A stretch of 64,000 bases of DNA from Desulfarculaceae bacterium (lineage in GTDB: Bacteria; Desulfobacterota; Desulfarculia; Desulfarculales; Desulfarculaceae): positions 1-64,000 of the forward strand of contig JAIPEN010000011.1 in NCBI GenBank assembly GCA_021737145.1. The letters run 5' to 3'. The notes under the pieces are model-generated. The model did not search any database and was not told the DNA's origin. It worked only from the letters and a program-made list of their open reading frames with translations. The position numbers and the translations under genes were made by a program. This document shows, in pieces, positions 33,138-41,619 of this stretch; positions within the stretch are counted from its first letter, which is position 1; each line of letters begins with the position of its first letter.

Positions 33138-34130
33138 TCAGTCCAACCACTTCATCATGCCGCGCAGCTTGGCGCCCACCTCTTCCATCTGGTGCCCCTC
33201 GTCCTTGCGCAGCAGGGCGTTGTAGCGGGGGCGGTTGCACTGGTTCTCCAGGATCCACTCCCGGGCGAAGGTGCCGTCCTGGATCTCGCCCAGGATGCGC
33301 TTCATCTCGGCCTTGGCCTCGGCGGGCACCACGCGGGGGCCGCGGGTGATGTCGCCGTATTTGGCGGTGTCGGAGATGAAACGGCGCATCTTCTTGAGGC
33401 CGCCCTGGTAGATCAGGTCGATGATCAGCTTGGTCTCGTGGATGCACTCGAAGTAGGCCATCTCCGGAGCGTAGCCCGCCTCCACCAGGGTCTCGAAGCC
33501 GGCCTTCATCAGGGAGGCCAGGCCGCCGCACAACACAGCCTGCTCGCCGAACAGGTCGGTCTCGGTTTCCTCGGCGAAGCTGGTCTCGATGACCCCGGCG
33601 CGGGCCCCGCCGATGCCCCAGGCATAGGCCAGGGCGGTCTGCATGGCCGAGCCGGAGGCGTCCTGGGCCACGGCCACCAGGCAGGGCACGCCCTGGCCCT
33701 GCTCGTACAGGTCCCGGACCAGCTTGCCCGGGCCCTTGGGCGCGGCCATGATCACGTCGTTGTCCGCCGGGGGGCTGATCTGGCCGAAGTGCAGGTTGAA
33801 GCCGTGGGCGAACAAGAGGGTGGCGTCCTTTTTCATGTTGGGGGCCACATGTTGCTCATACACCGCGGGCTGCACCGGGTCGGGCAGCAGGAAGCAGATG
33901 ATGTCCGCGTCCTTGACCGCCTCGCTCACCTCGGCCGGCTCCAGGCCGTCGCCCTTGACCACGTCCCAGGACCAGGAGCCCTCGCGCAGGCCCACCACCA
34001 CGTTGAGGCCGGAGTCGGCCAGGTTGCGGGCGTGGGCCCGGCCCTGGCTGCCGTAGCCCAACACGCAGATGCGTTTGTCGGCCAAAAGCTTGGGGTTGGT
34101 GTCGCTCTCGTAGAAGATGTTTACGCTCAT
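33138..34130 (-). CDS. ilvC: Ketol-acid reductoisomerase (class I)
   Basis: Second step of valine/isoleucine synthesis. 330 residues, class I length. Rossmann motif [19 protein letters not shown], then [37 protein letters not shown], and the C-terminal knotted domain with the Mg-binding [20 protein letters not shown] and [26 protein letters not shown] lies before the ATG. Between ilvN and leuC in the operon. Confidence 0.96.
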   Translation of the reverse strand: MSVNIFYESDTNPKLLADKRICVLGYGSQGRAHARNLADSGLNVVVGLREGSWSWDVVKGDGLEPAEVSEAVKDADIICFLLPDPVQPAVYEQHVAPNMKKDATLLFAHGFNLHFGQISPPADNDVIMAAPKGPGKLVRDLYEQGQGVPCLVAVAQDASGSAMQTALAYAWGIGGARAGVIETSFAEETETDLFGEQAVLCGGLASLMKAGFETLVEAGYAPEMAYFECIHETKLIIDLIYQGGLKKMRRFISDTAKYGDITRGPRVVPAEAKAEMKRILGEIQDGTFAREWILENQCNRPRYNALLRKDEGHQMEEVGAKLRGMMKWLD

Positions 34131-34168
34131 GATTGATTTCTCCGTATATGGCTAAAAACGGTTGATGA

Positions 34169-34762
34169 CTATTCGGTGGGTAATTCTTCGGCCAGGCGCG
34201 ACGCGGCCCGGCTGATGTTATAGGTGCCCTCGGGCTGGTCCATGTCTTGGCCCATGGTGGCCCAGGCGTCGGCCATGGGCCCCTGGGAGCGGGCCATGGC
34301 GATCTGGCCGGTGCGGGCCATCTCCACGATGCCGTGGGGGCGCATTATGTTGATGAAGGCCTCCAGCTTCTCGCGGTTGCCGGTCACCTCGACGATGAGG
34401 CTGTCGTTGTCCACGTGGTCCACCCGGGCCCGGAAGACGTTGACCAGTTGCAGCAGCTCGGCGCGCTCCTCGGGGTCGGCCTTGACCTTTATCAGGGCCA
34501 GGCCGCGCTCCACCCTGGGGCGCTCGGTCAGGTCGCTGATCTTGACCACGCTCACCAGGCGGCGAAGCTGTTTGACCACCTGTTCGATGATGGGGGCCTC
34601 GCCGGCCACCACCACCGAGATGCGGCTGACCTTGGGGTCGTCGGTCTCGCCCACGGCCAGGGAGTGGATGTTGAAACCGCGCCGGGCGAACAGCCCCGAG
34701 ACCCGCGAGAGGACGCCGGGCTCGTTGCGCACTAAAACCGATATGGGGCTAAGGTTCTGCAT
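34169..34762 (-). CDS. ilvN: Acetolactate synthase small (regulatory) subunit
   Basis: 197 residues. N-terminal ACT domain (ISVLVRNEPGVLSRVSGLFARRGFNI) that binds valine for feedback inhibition, followed by VKQLRRLVSVVKISDLTE and the C-terminal ALS-SS domain (VFRARVDHVDNDSLIVEVTG). Starts four bases after ilvB, so the two subunits are co-translated. Confidence 0.94.
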   Translation of the reverse strand: MQNLSPISVLVRNEPGVLSRVSGLFARRGFNIHSLAVGETDDPKVSRISVVVAGEAPIIEQVVKQLRRLVSVVKISDLTERPRVERGLALIKVKADPEERAELLQLVNVFRARVDHVDNDSLIVEVTGNREKLEAFINIMRPHGIVEMARTGQIAMARSQGPMADAWATMGQDMDQPEGTYNISRAASRLAEELPTE

Positions 34763-34766
34763 GGCT

Positions 34767-36629
34767 CTAATCCTCTTTGGTCTGCCCGGGGCAGGGGATG
34801 AAGTCCACGTTGGCGGCGCCGCCCGGCACCATGGGCAGCACCAGGGCCTCGCGCTCCACGGCCACGTCCAGCACCACCGGCAGCTTCTTCTCCGCCGCCT
34901 CCTTGCGGGCCCACTCGATGGCCGGCGCCAGCTCCTCGGCGCTGGTGACCGCGCGGCCCAGGCCGCCGAAGGCGGTGGCCACGTCGGCGTAGGGCGGGGG
35001 CTTGAGCTCGGTCTCGGCCTGGCGCTTGTCCAGGAACAGCTCCTGCCACTGGCGCACCATGCCCAGGAAGTTGTTGTTCAGGATGATGGCCACCACGCCC
35101 ACCCGGTAGCGCACCGCCGTGGCCAGCTCCTGGATGTTCATCAGGAACGAGCCGTCGCCGTCGATCAGGATCACCTCGGCTTCGGGTCGGCCCACCTTGG
35201 CCCCCATGGCGGCGGGCAGGCCGTAGCCCATGGTGCCCAGGCCGCCGCTGGTGATCAGGGTGCGGGGCTTCTTGAAGGGATAGAACTGGGCGGTGTACAT
35301 CTGGTGCTGGCCCACCCCGGTGACGATCACCGCGTCCTCGGGCAGCATCTGGCCCAGGGTCTGGACTACCGCCTGGGGAGCTATGGCCTCGCTCTTGGTG
35401 GCGAAGCACATGGCGTAGCGCTCCTTCCACTGGTCGATCTGCTGGCGCCAGGCGCTGTAGTCGGGCTTGGCGTCCCACTCGGCCGCGCCCTTGGCCATCT
35501 CCCGGAGCACCGGCTTGGCGTCGCCCACGATGGGCACCAGGCAGGGCAGGTTCTTGCCGATCTCGGATGCGTCCACGTCCACGTGGATGAACGATGCGCC
35601 CGGGGCGAACTGGTCCAGCTTGCCGGTGATGCGGTCGTCCAGGCGGCTGCCCACGCACAGGATCAGGTCGGCCCGGTTGAGCGCCAGGTTGGCGTAGCCG
35701 GTGCCGTGCATGCCGGGCATGCCCAGGCAAAGCTCGTGATCGGCCGGGAAGGCCCCCAGGCCCATGAGGCTGGTGGTCACCGGCACCCCGGCCGCCTCGG
35801 CCAGCTCTTTCAGCTCGGCCTCGGCCCCGGCGGTGATGATGCCGCCGCCGGCCAGGATCACCGGCTGCTTGGCCTCCCGGAGCACCTTGAGGGCCCGGAT
35901 GATCTGCTGGGGGTGGCCCCGGTAAGGAGGCTTGTACCCGGTGGGCGCGCTGGGCGCGGCCAGGAGCTGGCCGCAGGGCTGGGTCATCACGTCCTTGGGC
36001 ACGTCGATCAAGACCGGGCCGGGGCGGCCGGACAGGGCCACGAAAAAGGCCTCGGCAAACACGGTGGGCAGCTCTTCCACGCTGGACACCTGGTAGTTGT
36101 GCTTGGTGATGGGCATGGTGATGCCGCGCATGTCCGCCTCCTGGAAGGCGTCGTTGCCCAGCAGGTTGCTGGTCACCTGGCCGGTGATGGCCACCATGGG
36201 GGTGGAGTCCATGAAGGCGTCGGCCAGGCCGGTGACCAGGTTGGTGGCCCCGGGGCCGGAGGTGGTCATCACCACCCCCACCTTGCCCGTGGCCCGGGCG
36301 TAGCCCTCGGCCATGTGGGCCGCGCCCTGCTCGTGGCCCACGATGATGTGCTTGATCTCGCCGTCGCGGAACAAGGCGTCGTAGACCGGCATGATCGAGC
36401 CGCCGGTCATGCCGAAGATAACCTCCACGCCCTGATGCTTGAGACAGGCCACCACCGCGTCGGCGCCGGTGTAGGTCTGGGGGCTTGCGGGCTTGGTCGG
36501 TGTGTTCATGGCGTCATCTCCCGATGGGGCGGCGGGCTGGGCGCCCGGCGCCGCGCTCATCTGCTGGTTGAGCATGCGGGTGAGTTGATTGTCCGCCGCC
36601 AGGACGGTTGCTTGCTTTAACGGAGTCAT
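34767..36629 (-). CDS. ilvB: Acetolactate synthase large (catalytic) subunit
   Basis: Condenses pyruvate (or pyruvate and 2-oxobutyrate) using ThDP and FAD. 620 residues, with about 55 extra N-terminal residues (Gln/Pro/Ala-rich) before TGADAVVACLKHQGVEVIFGMTGG. Activating Glu in IIVGHEQGAAHMAEGYAR; ThDP motif GDGSFLMNIQEL ... NN. ATG at 36629 has GAGG upstream; an internal ATG at 36509 (MNTPTK) with GGGAG could be an alternative start and would give normal length. Confidence 0.95.
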   Translation of the reverse strand: MTPLKQATVLAADNQLTRMLNQQMSAAPGAQPAAPSGDDAMNTPTKPASPQTYTGADAVVACLKHQGVEVIFGMTGGSIMPVYDALFRDGEIKHIIVGHEQGAAHMAEGYARATGKVGVVMTTSGPGATNLVTGLADAFMDSTPMVAITGQVTSNLLGNDAFQEADMRGITMPITKHNYQVSSVEELPTVFAEAFFVALSGRPGPVLIDVPKDVMTQPCGQLLAAPSAPTGYKPPYRGHPQQIIRALKVLREAKQPVILAGGGIITAGAEAELKELAEAAGVPVTTSLMGLGAFPADHELCLGMPGMHGTGYANLALNRADLILCVGSRLDDRITGKLDQFAPGASFIHVDVDASEIGKNLPCLVPIVGDAKPVLREMAKGAAEWDAKPDYSAWRQQIDQWKERYAMCFATKSEAIAPQAVVQTLGQMLPEDAVIVTGVGQHQMYTAQFYPFKKPRTLITSGGLGTMGYGLPAAMGAKVGRPEAEVILIDGDGSFLMNIQELATAVRYRVGVVAIILNNNFLGMVRQWQELFLDKRQAETELKPPPYADVATAFGGLGRAVTSAEELAPAIEWARKEAAEKKLPVVLDVAVEREALVLPMVPGGAANVDFIPCPGQTKED

Positions 36630-36638
36630 GATTAACCT

Positions 36639-38315
36639 CTAGTTGCCTTTGAGCACTGCCCCGGCCGCGGCGCTGCCCACCAGGGCTGCGTAGCGGGCCA
36701 GGGCGCCGCGGGTGAACTTGGGCTGGGGACGCTGCCAGTTCTTTTGGCGGGCGTCCAACTCGGCCTGGTCCACTTTCAGTTCGATACTGCGGGCCGGGAT
36801 GTCCAGGGCGATTACGTCGCCGTCTTGCACCAGGCCCAAGACGCCGCCCGATACGGCCTCCGGGGATACGTGGCCGATGGCCGCGCCCCGGCTGCCGCCG
36901 GAAAAGCGGCCGTCGGTCACCAGGGCCACCTTGCCGTCCAAGGGGCCGCCGGAGATGAGGGCGGTCAAGGCCAACATCTCGCGCATGCCCGGGCCGCCGG
37001 CCGGCCCCTCGTAGCGCACCACGATCACCTCGCCGGGCTCTATGGCCTCGGCCCCGTAGGCGGCCACCGCGTCTTCCTCGCAATCGAAGCAGCGGGCCGG
37101 GCCGGAGAAGACCTTCATCTCCTCGGCCACCGCCGCCGCCTTGACCACGCAGCCGTCCGGGGCCAGGTTGCCGCTGAGCACCGCGATGCCGCCCTCTTGG
37201 CTCAGGGGAGACTCCAGGGTGTTGATCACCCGGCGTCCCAGGGCCTCGTGCTCCGAGAGCCCCTGGCTCAGGTAGTCGGCGATGCTCTGACCGCCCACCG
37301 CCGGACAGGTGGTGTCCAGCAGGGGCTCCAGGGCCTTCATCACCGCGCCCACCCCGCCGGCCGCGTCCAGATGCTCCAAGCGGTGCTCTCCCGCCGGGGA
37401 GAGCTTGCACAAGTGGGGGGTCTGTTTGCTCAAGCGGTCGAAGTCGGCCAGGCCGAAGCCGGCCCGCGCCTCGTGGGCGATGGCCGGCAGGTGCAGGCAG
37501 GTGTTGGTGCTGCCGCCCAGGGCCAGGTCCACCCGGCAGGCGTTGGCGAAAGCCGCTTCCGTGAGGATGTCCAGGGGCTTCAGGCCCCGCCGGAGCACCT
37601 CCACCGCCGCCCGGCCGCTGGCCTCGGCCAGCTCGGCCCGGCGGGGGCTCTGGGCCAGGGCGGTGGCGCCTCCCGGCAGGGCCAGGCCCAGGGCCTCGCA
37701 GAGGCAGGCCATGGTGTTGGCGGTGAACATGCCCGCGCAGGAGCCGGGGCCGGGACAGGCGGCGCACTCCAGGGCGGTGAGCTGCTCGGTGCTCCACTGG
37801 CCGGACTGCACCCGGGCCACGCCCTCGAACACGCTGATCAGGTCCACCAGGCCGCCCTCGTGCTTGCCCGCGGCCATGGGCCCACCGGTGAGCATCACCG
37901 CGGGCAGGTTCAGGCGGGCCGCCGCCATGAGCATGCCGGGCACGATCTTATCGCAGGAGGCGATGAGCACCAGGGCGTCGAAGCCGTGGGCGTTGGCCAT
38001 CAGCTCCACGCTGTCGGCCACCACCTCTCGGCTGGGAAGGGACGCGTGCATGCCCGCGTGGCCCATGGCCAGGCCGTCGCAGATGCCGATGGTGTTGAAC
38101 TCCATGGGGGTTCCCCCGGCGGCGCGCACCCCGTCGGCGGCCAGCTTGGCCAGCCGGTCCAGGTGCATGTGGCCGGGCACCACGGTGTTGTAGGAGTTGG
38201 CGATGCCCACCAGGGGGCGCTCCATGTCCGCGTCCTTGAGGCCCAGGGCCCGGAGAAGGGAGCGCTGGGGCGCGCGGGAGGCGCCTTTGGTCACTTGGTC
38301 GCTGCGGTGCTTCAT
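36639..38315 (-). CDS. ilvD: Dihydroxy-acid dehydratase
   Basis: Third step of valine/isoleucine synthesis, Fe-S enzyme. 558 residues. Signatures: [55 protein letters not shown] (cluster Cys and Lys), [16 protein letters not shown] and [19 protein letters not shown]. First structural gene of the operon; the leader peptide and attenuator (38397-38599) precede it. Confidence 0.95.
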   Translation of the reverse strand: MKHRSDQVTKGASRAPQRSLLRALGLKDADMERPLVGIANSYNTVVPGHMHLDRLAKLAADGVRAAGGTPMEFNTIGICDGLAMGHAGMHASLPSREVVADSVELMANAHGFDALVLIASCDKIVPGMLMAAARLNLPAVMLTGGPMAAGKHEGGLVDLISVFEGVARVQSGQWSTEQLTALECAACPGPGSCAGMFTANTMACLCEALGLALPGGATALAQSPRRAELAEASGRAAVEVLRRGLKPLDILTEAAFANACRVDLALGGSTNTCLHLPAIAHEARAGFGLADFDRLSKQTPHLCKLSPAGEHRLEHLDAAGGVGAVMKALEPLLDTTCPAVGGQSIADYLSQGLSEHEALGRRVINTLESPLSQEGGIAVLSGNLAPDGCVVKAAAVAEEMKVFSGPARCFDCEEDAVAAYGAEAIEPGEVIVVRYEGPAGGPGMREMLALTALISGGPLDGKVALVTDGRFSGGSRGAAIGHVSPEAVSGGVLGLVQDGDVIALDIPARSIELKVDQAELDARQKNWQRPQPKFTRGALARYAALVGSAAAGAVLKGN

Positions 38316-38396
38316 CTTGCTTTTCTTTCCTTGGCGGCCTCCGGCCGGCCAAAAGCGGCGGGCTCGGGAGGTGAGGCGGCCGGGGATGCGCGCGAC

Positions 38397-38468
38397 AAAA
38401 AATCGTCTGCGCGGCCCCGGGGCCGCTGTCTTGCAATCAGGTTGTGAGCTGAGAGAGTTTGCGGCCCC
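38397..38468 (-). promoter_or_regulatory. ilv attenuator: terminator hairpin with competing antiterminator
   Basis: On the minus strand the leader stop codon runs directly into TAGGGGCCGC (38470-38461). About 35 bases later is GCGGCCCCGGGGCCGC (38426-38411), a perfect palindrome, then GCAGACGA and TTTTTT (38402-38397). The GGGGCCGC at the leader stop is identical to the 3' arm of that hairpin and can pair with its 5' arm instead, giving mutually exclusive structures. CCCCTCTAGGGG at the leader stop forms a further local hairpin. The 8-nt gap before the T-run makes the terminator imperfect. Confidence 0.68.
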
Positions 38469-38599
38469 TAGAGGGGCAGGATAATTACCGAGGGTACCAA
38501 CAAGAGTACGCCGAGGATGGCGCTGAGCAGGGAGGCGGAGCGGAAGGGAGCGTGGGACGCGGGCTTACGCGTCATACTGGGTTGGTTTTTTCGCCTCAT
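38468..38599 (-). CDS. ilvL: Leu/Val/Ile-rich leader peptide of the ilv operon
   Basis: 43 residues; ATG at 38599 six bases after a perfect GGAGG. The first half is basic ([17 protein letters not shown]); the second is [20 protein letters not shown], where 13 of those 20 residues are Leu, Val or Ile. The stop codon abuts the attenuator. The three regulated amino acids are exactly the products of the downstream operon, so ribosome stalling on these codons should control termination. The gene has no other plausible function and is too short for usual gene callers. Confidence 0.8.
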   Translation of the reverse strand: MRRKNQPSMTRKPASHAPFRSASLLSAILGVLLLVPSVIILPL

Positions 38600-38631
38600 G
38601 GCTGGTCCTCCGGTGAATTCGGAATATAAAG

Positions 38632-38660
38632 GCTCTACCACCACCCAGGGGGCTTGTCAA
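38632..38660 (-). promoter_or_regulatory. Probable promoter of the ilv-leu operon
   Basis: Minus strand: consensus TTGACA (38660-38655), 17-nt spacer, weak -10 TAGAGC (38637-38632). The leader ATG is 33 bases beyond. A TTTATATT a few bases further downstream (38630-38623) is a possible alternative -10 but the spacing would be too long. Confidence 0.45.
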
Positions 38661-38852
38661 CGTTAAGGCGGGCTTTTTTGCGCCTGTAACGGCATAGTTA
38701 CTAAAAATTTGCCCGAGCGGTTGTTCAGTTTCGGGGGCTGGAACCGCCGCAAACTGAACATATTGGCCGGTTTGGGCGCACATGTTCATCGCGTCGGGCC
38801 AAAATAAAATTTTTCCCCAAAAAGTAGGGGCGCCGGCGGGCGGCGCCGGGCC

Positions 38853-39668
38853 TCAGCCCCGCTTGGCCCACAGGCTGAACCAGGTGAACTCCGCCTCGCG
38901 GCGCTTGAGGATTTTGTATCCTCGACTGAACAACAGGTCGCTCAGCGGCCCCACCTGGGAGCGCATTACCCCCGAGACGATCAGTTCGGGAAAGCCGTCC
39001 AGGTCCCGGGGCGGGGACCAGAGCTCCCGTTGCACCGCCCAGGGCAGGTTGGCCAAAACCATCCCCGCGGGCCGGTCCAGGAATCCCCCGGCCGGCCCTT
39101 CGGCCACCTCCATGTCCAAGCCGTTGATATCGGCGTTGTTTTTGGTGGTGGTCACGCACAGGGGGTTCAGGTCCACGGCCAGAACCTCTTGCGCCCCCCA
39201 GGCCACGGCGGCCAGGGCCAGGATGCCGGTGCCGCAGCCCAGGTCCAAGACCCGGCCCAGGGGGCCCTGGCTCCGGCGCAGGCGCAGCAGCTCCAGGCAG
39301 TGGCGGGTGGTGGGGTGCAGGCCCGAGCCGAAGACCAGGCCCGGGTCCACCAGCAGGCGCCGCGCCCCGGGCGGGGGCGGGGCCGGGGCCCAGGCCGGGC
39401 AGAAGTAGAGGTCGCCCACCAGCATGGGCTCCAGCTCCAGGCCCCCCTGCCACTCGTCGTAGCTGAGGCGGTGGAGCTGCCTGAGGGCCAGCTCGCCGTT
39501 TTTGAGCAGGGATTCCACCTGCTTGTCGGCCGGGGCCGAAAAGAACAGAAAGCTGGTCTCGTCCTCCTGCCACAGGCCCAGGTAGCCGGGCCCCAGGCCG
39601 GAGGCCAGGTGGCGGGCGTCGCCGGTCAGCTCGTATATGTATAGTTGATCGTAAGGCGGGCGTGACAT
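38853..39668 (-). CDS. prmA: Ribosomal protein L11 methyltransferase-like protein
   Basis: 271 residues. PrmA fold: N-terminal domain, DPGLVFGSGLHPTTRHCLELL (the FGTGxHxTT-like substrate region), SAM loop VLDLGCGTGILALAA, VDLNPLCVTTTKNNADING and the NPP-like VLANLPWAV. ATG at 39668 is preferred to a TTG two codons earlier. Modest sequence drift (NLPW instead of NILA) leaves room for a different substrate. It is a monocistronic minus-strand gene facing the dodecin gene upstream. Confidence 0.82.
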   Translation of the reverse strand: MSRPPYDQLYIYELTGDARHLASGLGPGYLGLWQEDETSFLFFSAPADKQVESLLKNGELALRQLHRLSYDEWQGGLELEPMLVGDLYFCPAWAPAPPPPGARRLLVDPGLVFGSGLHPTTRHCLELLRLRRSQGPLGRVLDLGCGTGILALAAVAWGAQEVLAVDLNPLCVTTTKNNADINGLDMEVAEGPAGGFLDRPAGMVLANLPWAVQRELWSPPRDLDGFPELIVSGVMRSQVGPLSDLLFSRGYKILKRREAEFTWFSLWAKRG

Positions 39669-39763
39669 GGGCAAGGACGCCTACGGGCAATAGGGGCCCC
39701 CCGGCTCCCCCGGGAAGCCCCTACTATATTATAAGCCGATTGGGTCCGTGCGCCCCGGGGCGG

Positions 39764-39976
39764 CTAGGCCTCCAGGACGAAGATCACTTCCAGGCGCACC
39801 CGGTACTCGGAGATCTGGTTTTCCGCCACCGATACGCGCTGTTCGATGACCTTCATGCCGGTGATGCCCCGAAGGGTGCGGGAGGCCCGCTCAAAGCCCA
39901 CCTTGATGGCGTCGTCAAAGCCCACCGGGCTGGCGGCCACGATCTCGGTTACCCGCGCAACACGTTTCTCACCCAT
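39764..39976 (-). CDS. Dodecin (flavin-binding dodecamer) family protein
   Basis: 70 residues: KRVARVTEIVAASPVGFDDAIKVG, then ASRTLRGITGMKVIEQRVSV and the final strand EYRVRLEVIFVLEA. Length and pattern are those of dodecins, which store flavin or FMN in the cytoplasm. The flavin-stacking Trp of archaeal dodecin is replaced here by Met (GMKVIEQ). GGGAGG precedes the ATG at 39976; a longer frame to 40006 is not needed. Confidence 0.88.
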   Translation of the reverse strand: MGEKRVARVTEIVAASPVGFDDAIKVGFERASRTLRGITGMKVIEQRVSVAENQISEYRVRLEVIFVLEA

Positions 39977-40198
39977 GAATAACCTCCCTCTCGCGGAAAA
40001 GTTCACTCAACTGAACACGCAATAATGTTTTTCTTCAGTCAGGAGTCGGGCCCCGCGGGCCGGGTCTGATCCAGCCGCGCCACTAACCCAGGTCAGGCTA
40101 TCATATCGTTAAAAGCACGGACAAGGTGAAATGTTTTTGGCCGCCTGGCCACGGGGCCGGGAGGCCCGCGCCCGTTTGTGCCAGATTGCACTTTGTTC

Positions 40199-40227
40199 TT
40201 GACACTCAACTGCACCGGGTCTATAAA
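40199..40227 (+). promoter_or_regulatory. Sigma-70 promoter of the F0 ATP synthase cluster
   Basis: TTGACA (40199-40204), exactly 17 bases, TATAAA (40222-40227). The first ATG of the cluster is 31 bases after the -10 box, allowing a short leader. The best-looking promoter in the window. Confidence 0.8.
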
Positions 40228-40257
40228 CGCCTAGTCAGCCCGCTAAACCGATTTATT

Positions 40258-40542
40258 ATGGAAACTCCGGAGCGGGCAGGAATGTTCAGCAAGCCGCCAA
40301 AAGCCGTATGGGACCACCTGGCTCTGGTGATGCAGGTGGGCCTGACCTTCGCCGGATCAGTGCTTTTTTGCCTGTTCATCGGCTACTGGCTGGGCGAATG
40401 GTTGGGCGGCAAGGCGATCTTCATAGTGGTGTTCATCTTGCTGGGCATCGCGGGCGGTGGCTACACGGTCTACCGTCAAATATCGGAGTTGGGGTTAGAC
40501 CCCGAGGACGACGAAGTTGGACGCAACGGCGAGAAACACTGA
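40258..40542 (+). CDS. ATP synthase accessory subunit (AtpZ/AtpI-like)
   Basis: 94 residues with two transmembrane helices (LALVMQVGLTFAGSVLFCLFIGYWLG and FIVVFILLGIAGGGYTVYRQI), the AtpZ/gca1-type protein found at the start of F0 operons; proposed to help Mg uptake or c-ring assembly. Start at 40258 (METPERAG) has no clear ribosome site; ATG at 40282 (MFSKPPKAVW) follows GGGCAGGA and is an alternative. It overlaps the next gene by 26 bases. Confidence 0.82.
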   Translation: METPERAGMFSKPPKAVWDHLALVMQVGLTFAGSVLFCLFIGYWLGEWLGGKAIFIVVFILLGIAGGGYTVYRQISELGLDPEDDEVGRNGEKH

Positions 40543-40933
40543 GGGTCCCACCGGCGCTTTCGTAAAGCAGGTGATCACCCGGGCTCTGCTGTTCGCCGTG
40601 GCCGCCGCCCTCATCCTCACCCTGACCGGCCAGTCCGACTGGGCCCGGGGCGTGGCCCTGGGCGCCATCGCCTCGGTGGCCAACTTCCTGGTAATGGCCT
40701 GGCTGCTTCCCCGCGCTCTGGATCCGGCCCGGCGCAGGGGCCAGGCCTTCACCGTGGTCTCGGTGGTCCTGCGCTTCGCCTTGATGGCCGCGGCCCTGGC
40801 CGTGGCCTTGTCCATGCCCGCCCGGGTGGCCCCCCTGGCCGTCGCGGCGGGGCTTTTCATGGTTCAGTTCACCCTTCTCAGCGACCGCTTCATGGGCGGG
40901 CGTCTGGTGGGTTCCCCTAGCGAGAGCAAATAG
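40517..40933 (+). CDS. atpI: ATP synthase subunit I (AtpI family)
   Basis: 138 residues with four hydrophobic helices (ITRALLFAVAAALILTL, GVALGAIASVANFLVMAWLL, AFTVVSVVLRFALMAAALAVAL and VAPLAVAAGLFMVQFTLLS). This is the ATP-synt_I family, an assembly chaperone of the c-ring. The start is a TTG at 40517 inside the preceding gene. The GTG of subunit a follows four bases after the stop. Confidence 0.75.
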   Translation: MDATARNTEGPTGAFVKQVITRALLFAVAAALILTLTGQSDWARGVALGAIASVANFLVMAWLLPRALDPARRRGQAFTVVSVVLRFALMAAALAVALSMPARVAPLAVAAGLFMVQFTLLSDRFMGGRLVGSPSESK

Positions 40934-40937
40934 CGCC

Positions 40938-41609
40938 GTGAACGAGCTGACCAACATACCGCATTGGTACCTGACCCTGGGCGGCTACCGCCTGGAGTTC
41001 AACTCCGAGACCTTGATCATGTCCTGGATAGTCATGGCCGTGATCATAGCCTTCGGCGTCATGTCCACCCGCAAGCTGGCCTTCCTGCCCGGTCCCTGGC
41101 AGACCCTGGGCGAGGTTATGGTCAGCGCCTTCCGGGGCCTGGTCGACGACGCCTTGGACGAGAACAACCGGCACTACTTCCCCCTGATCATCACCGTGTT
41201 CCTGTTCATCTGGTTGAGCAACATGCTGGGGGTGATCCCGGGGCTTAGCGAGCCCACCAAGGACCTCAACACCCCCTTGGCCTACGGCATCCTGGGCTTT
41301 TTCATCGCCCACTACGCCGGCATAAAGACCAAGGGCCTCAAGGCCTATCTCAACGAGTACGTTCAGCCGATGTTCTTCATGGCTCCGTTGAACATCATCG
41401 GCGAGCTGTCCAAGGTGGTGTCCATCTCTTTCCGTCTCTACGGCAACATCATGGGCGGATCGATCATCATCCTGGTGGTCAGCGACCTGGTCTACGGCCT
41501 GGTGCTGCCCCCGGCCTTGAACGCCTTCTTCGGGCTGTTCGTGGGGACGATTCAGGCCTTCGTGTTCACCATGCTGACCCTGGTCTACATTTCGGTTCAG
41601 ACCAAGTAG
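40938..41609 (+). CDS. atpB: F0 ATP synthase subunit a
   Basis: 223 residues, stator half of the ion channel. GTG start. Conserved penultimate-helix Arg is in NIIGELSKVVSISFRLYGNIMGG (the Arg before LYGN), with later Gln/His side chains in FVGTIQAFVFTMLTLVYI. N-terminal LTLGGYRLEFNSETLIMSWIVM is typical. The gene is followed ten bases later by the five-hairpin c subunit. Confidence 0.94.
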   Translation: MNELTNIPHWYLTLGGYRLEFNSETLIMSWIVMAVIIAFGVMSTRKLAFLPGPWQTLGEVMVSAFRGLVDDALDENNRHYFPLIITVFLFIWLSNMLGVIPGLSEPTKDLNTPLAYGILGFFIAHYAGIKTKGLKAYLNEYVQPMFFMAPLNIIGELSKVVSISFRLYGNIMGGSIIILVVSDLVYGLVLPPALNAFFGLFVGTIQAFVFTMLTLVYISVQTK

Positions 41610-41619
41610 GAATCGCTTA

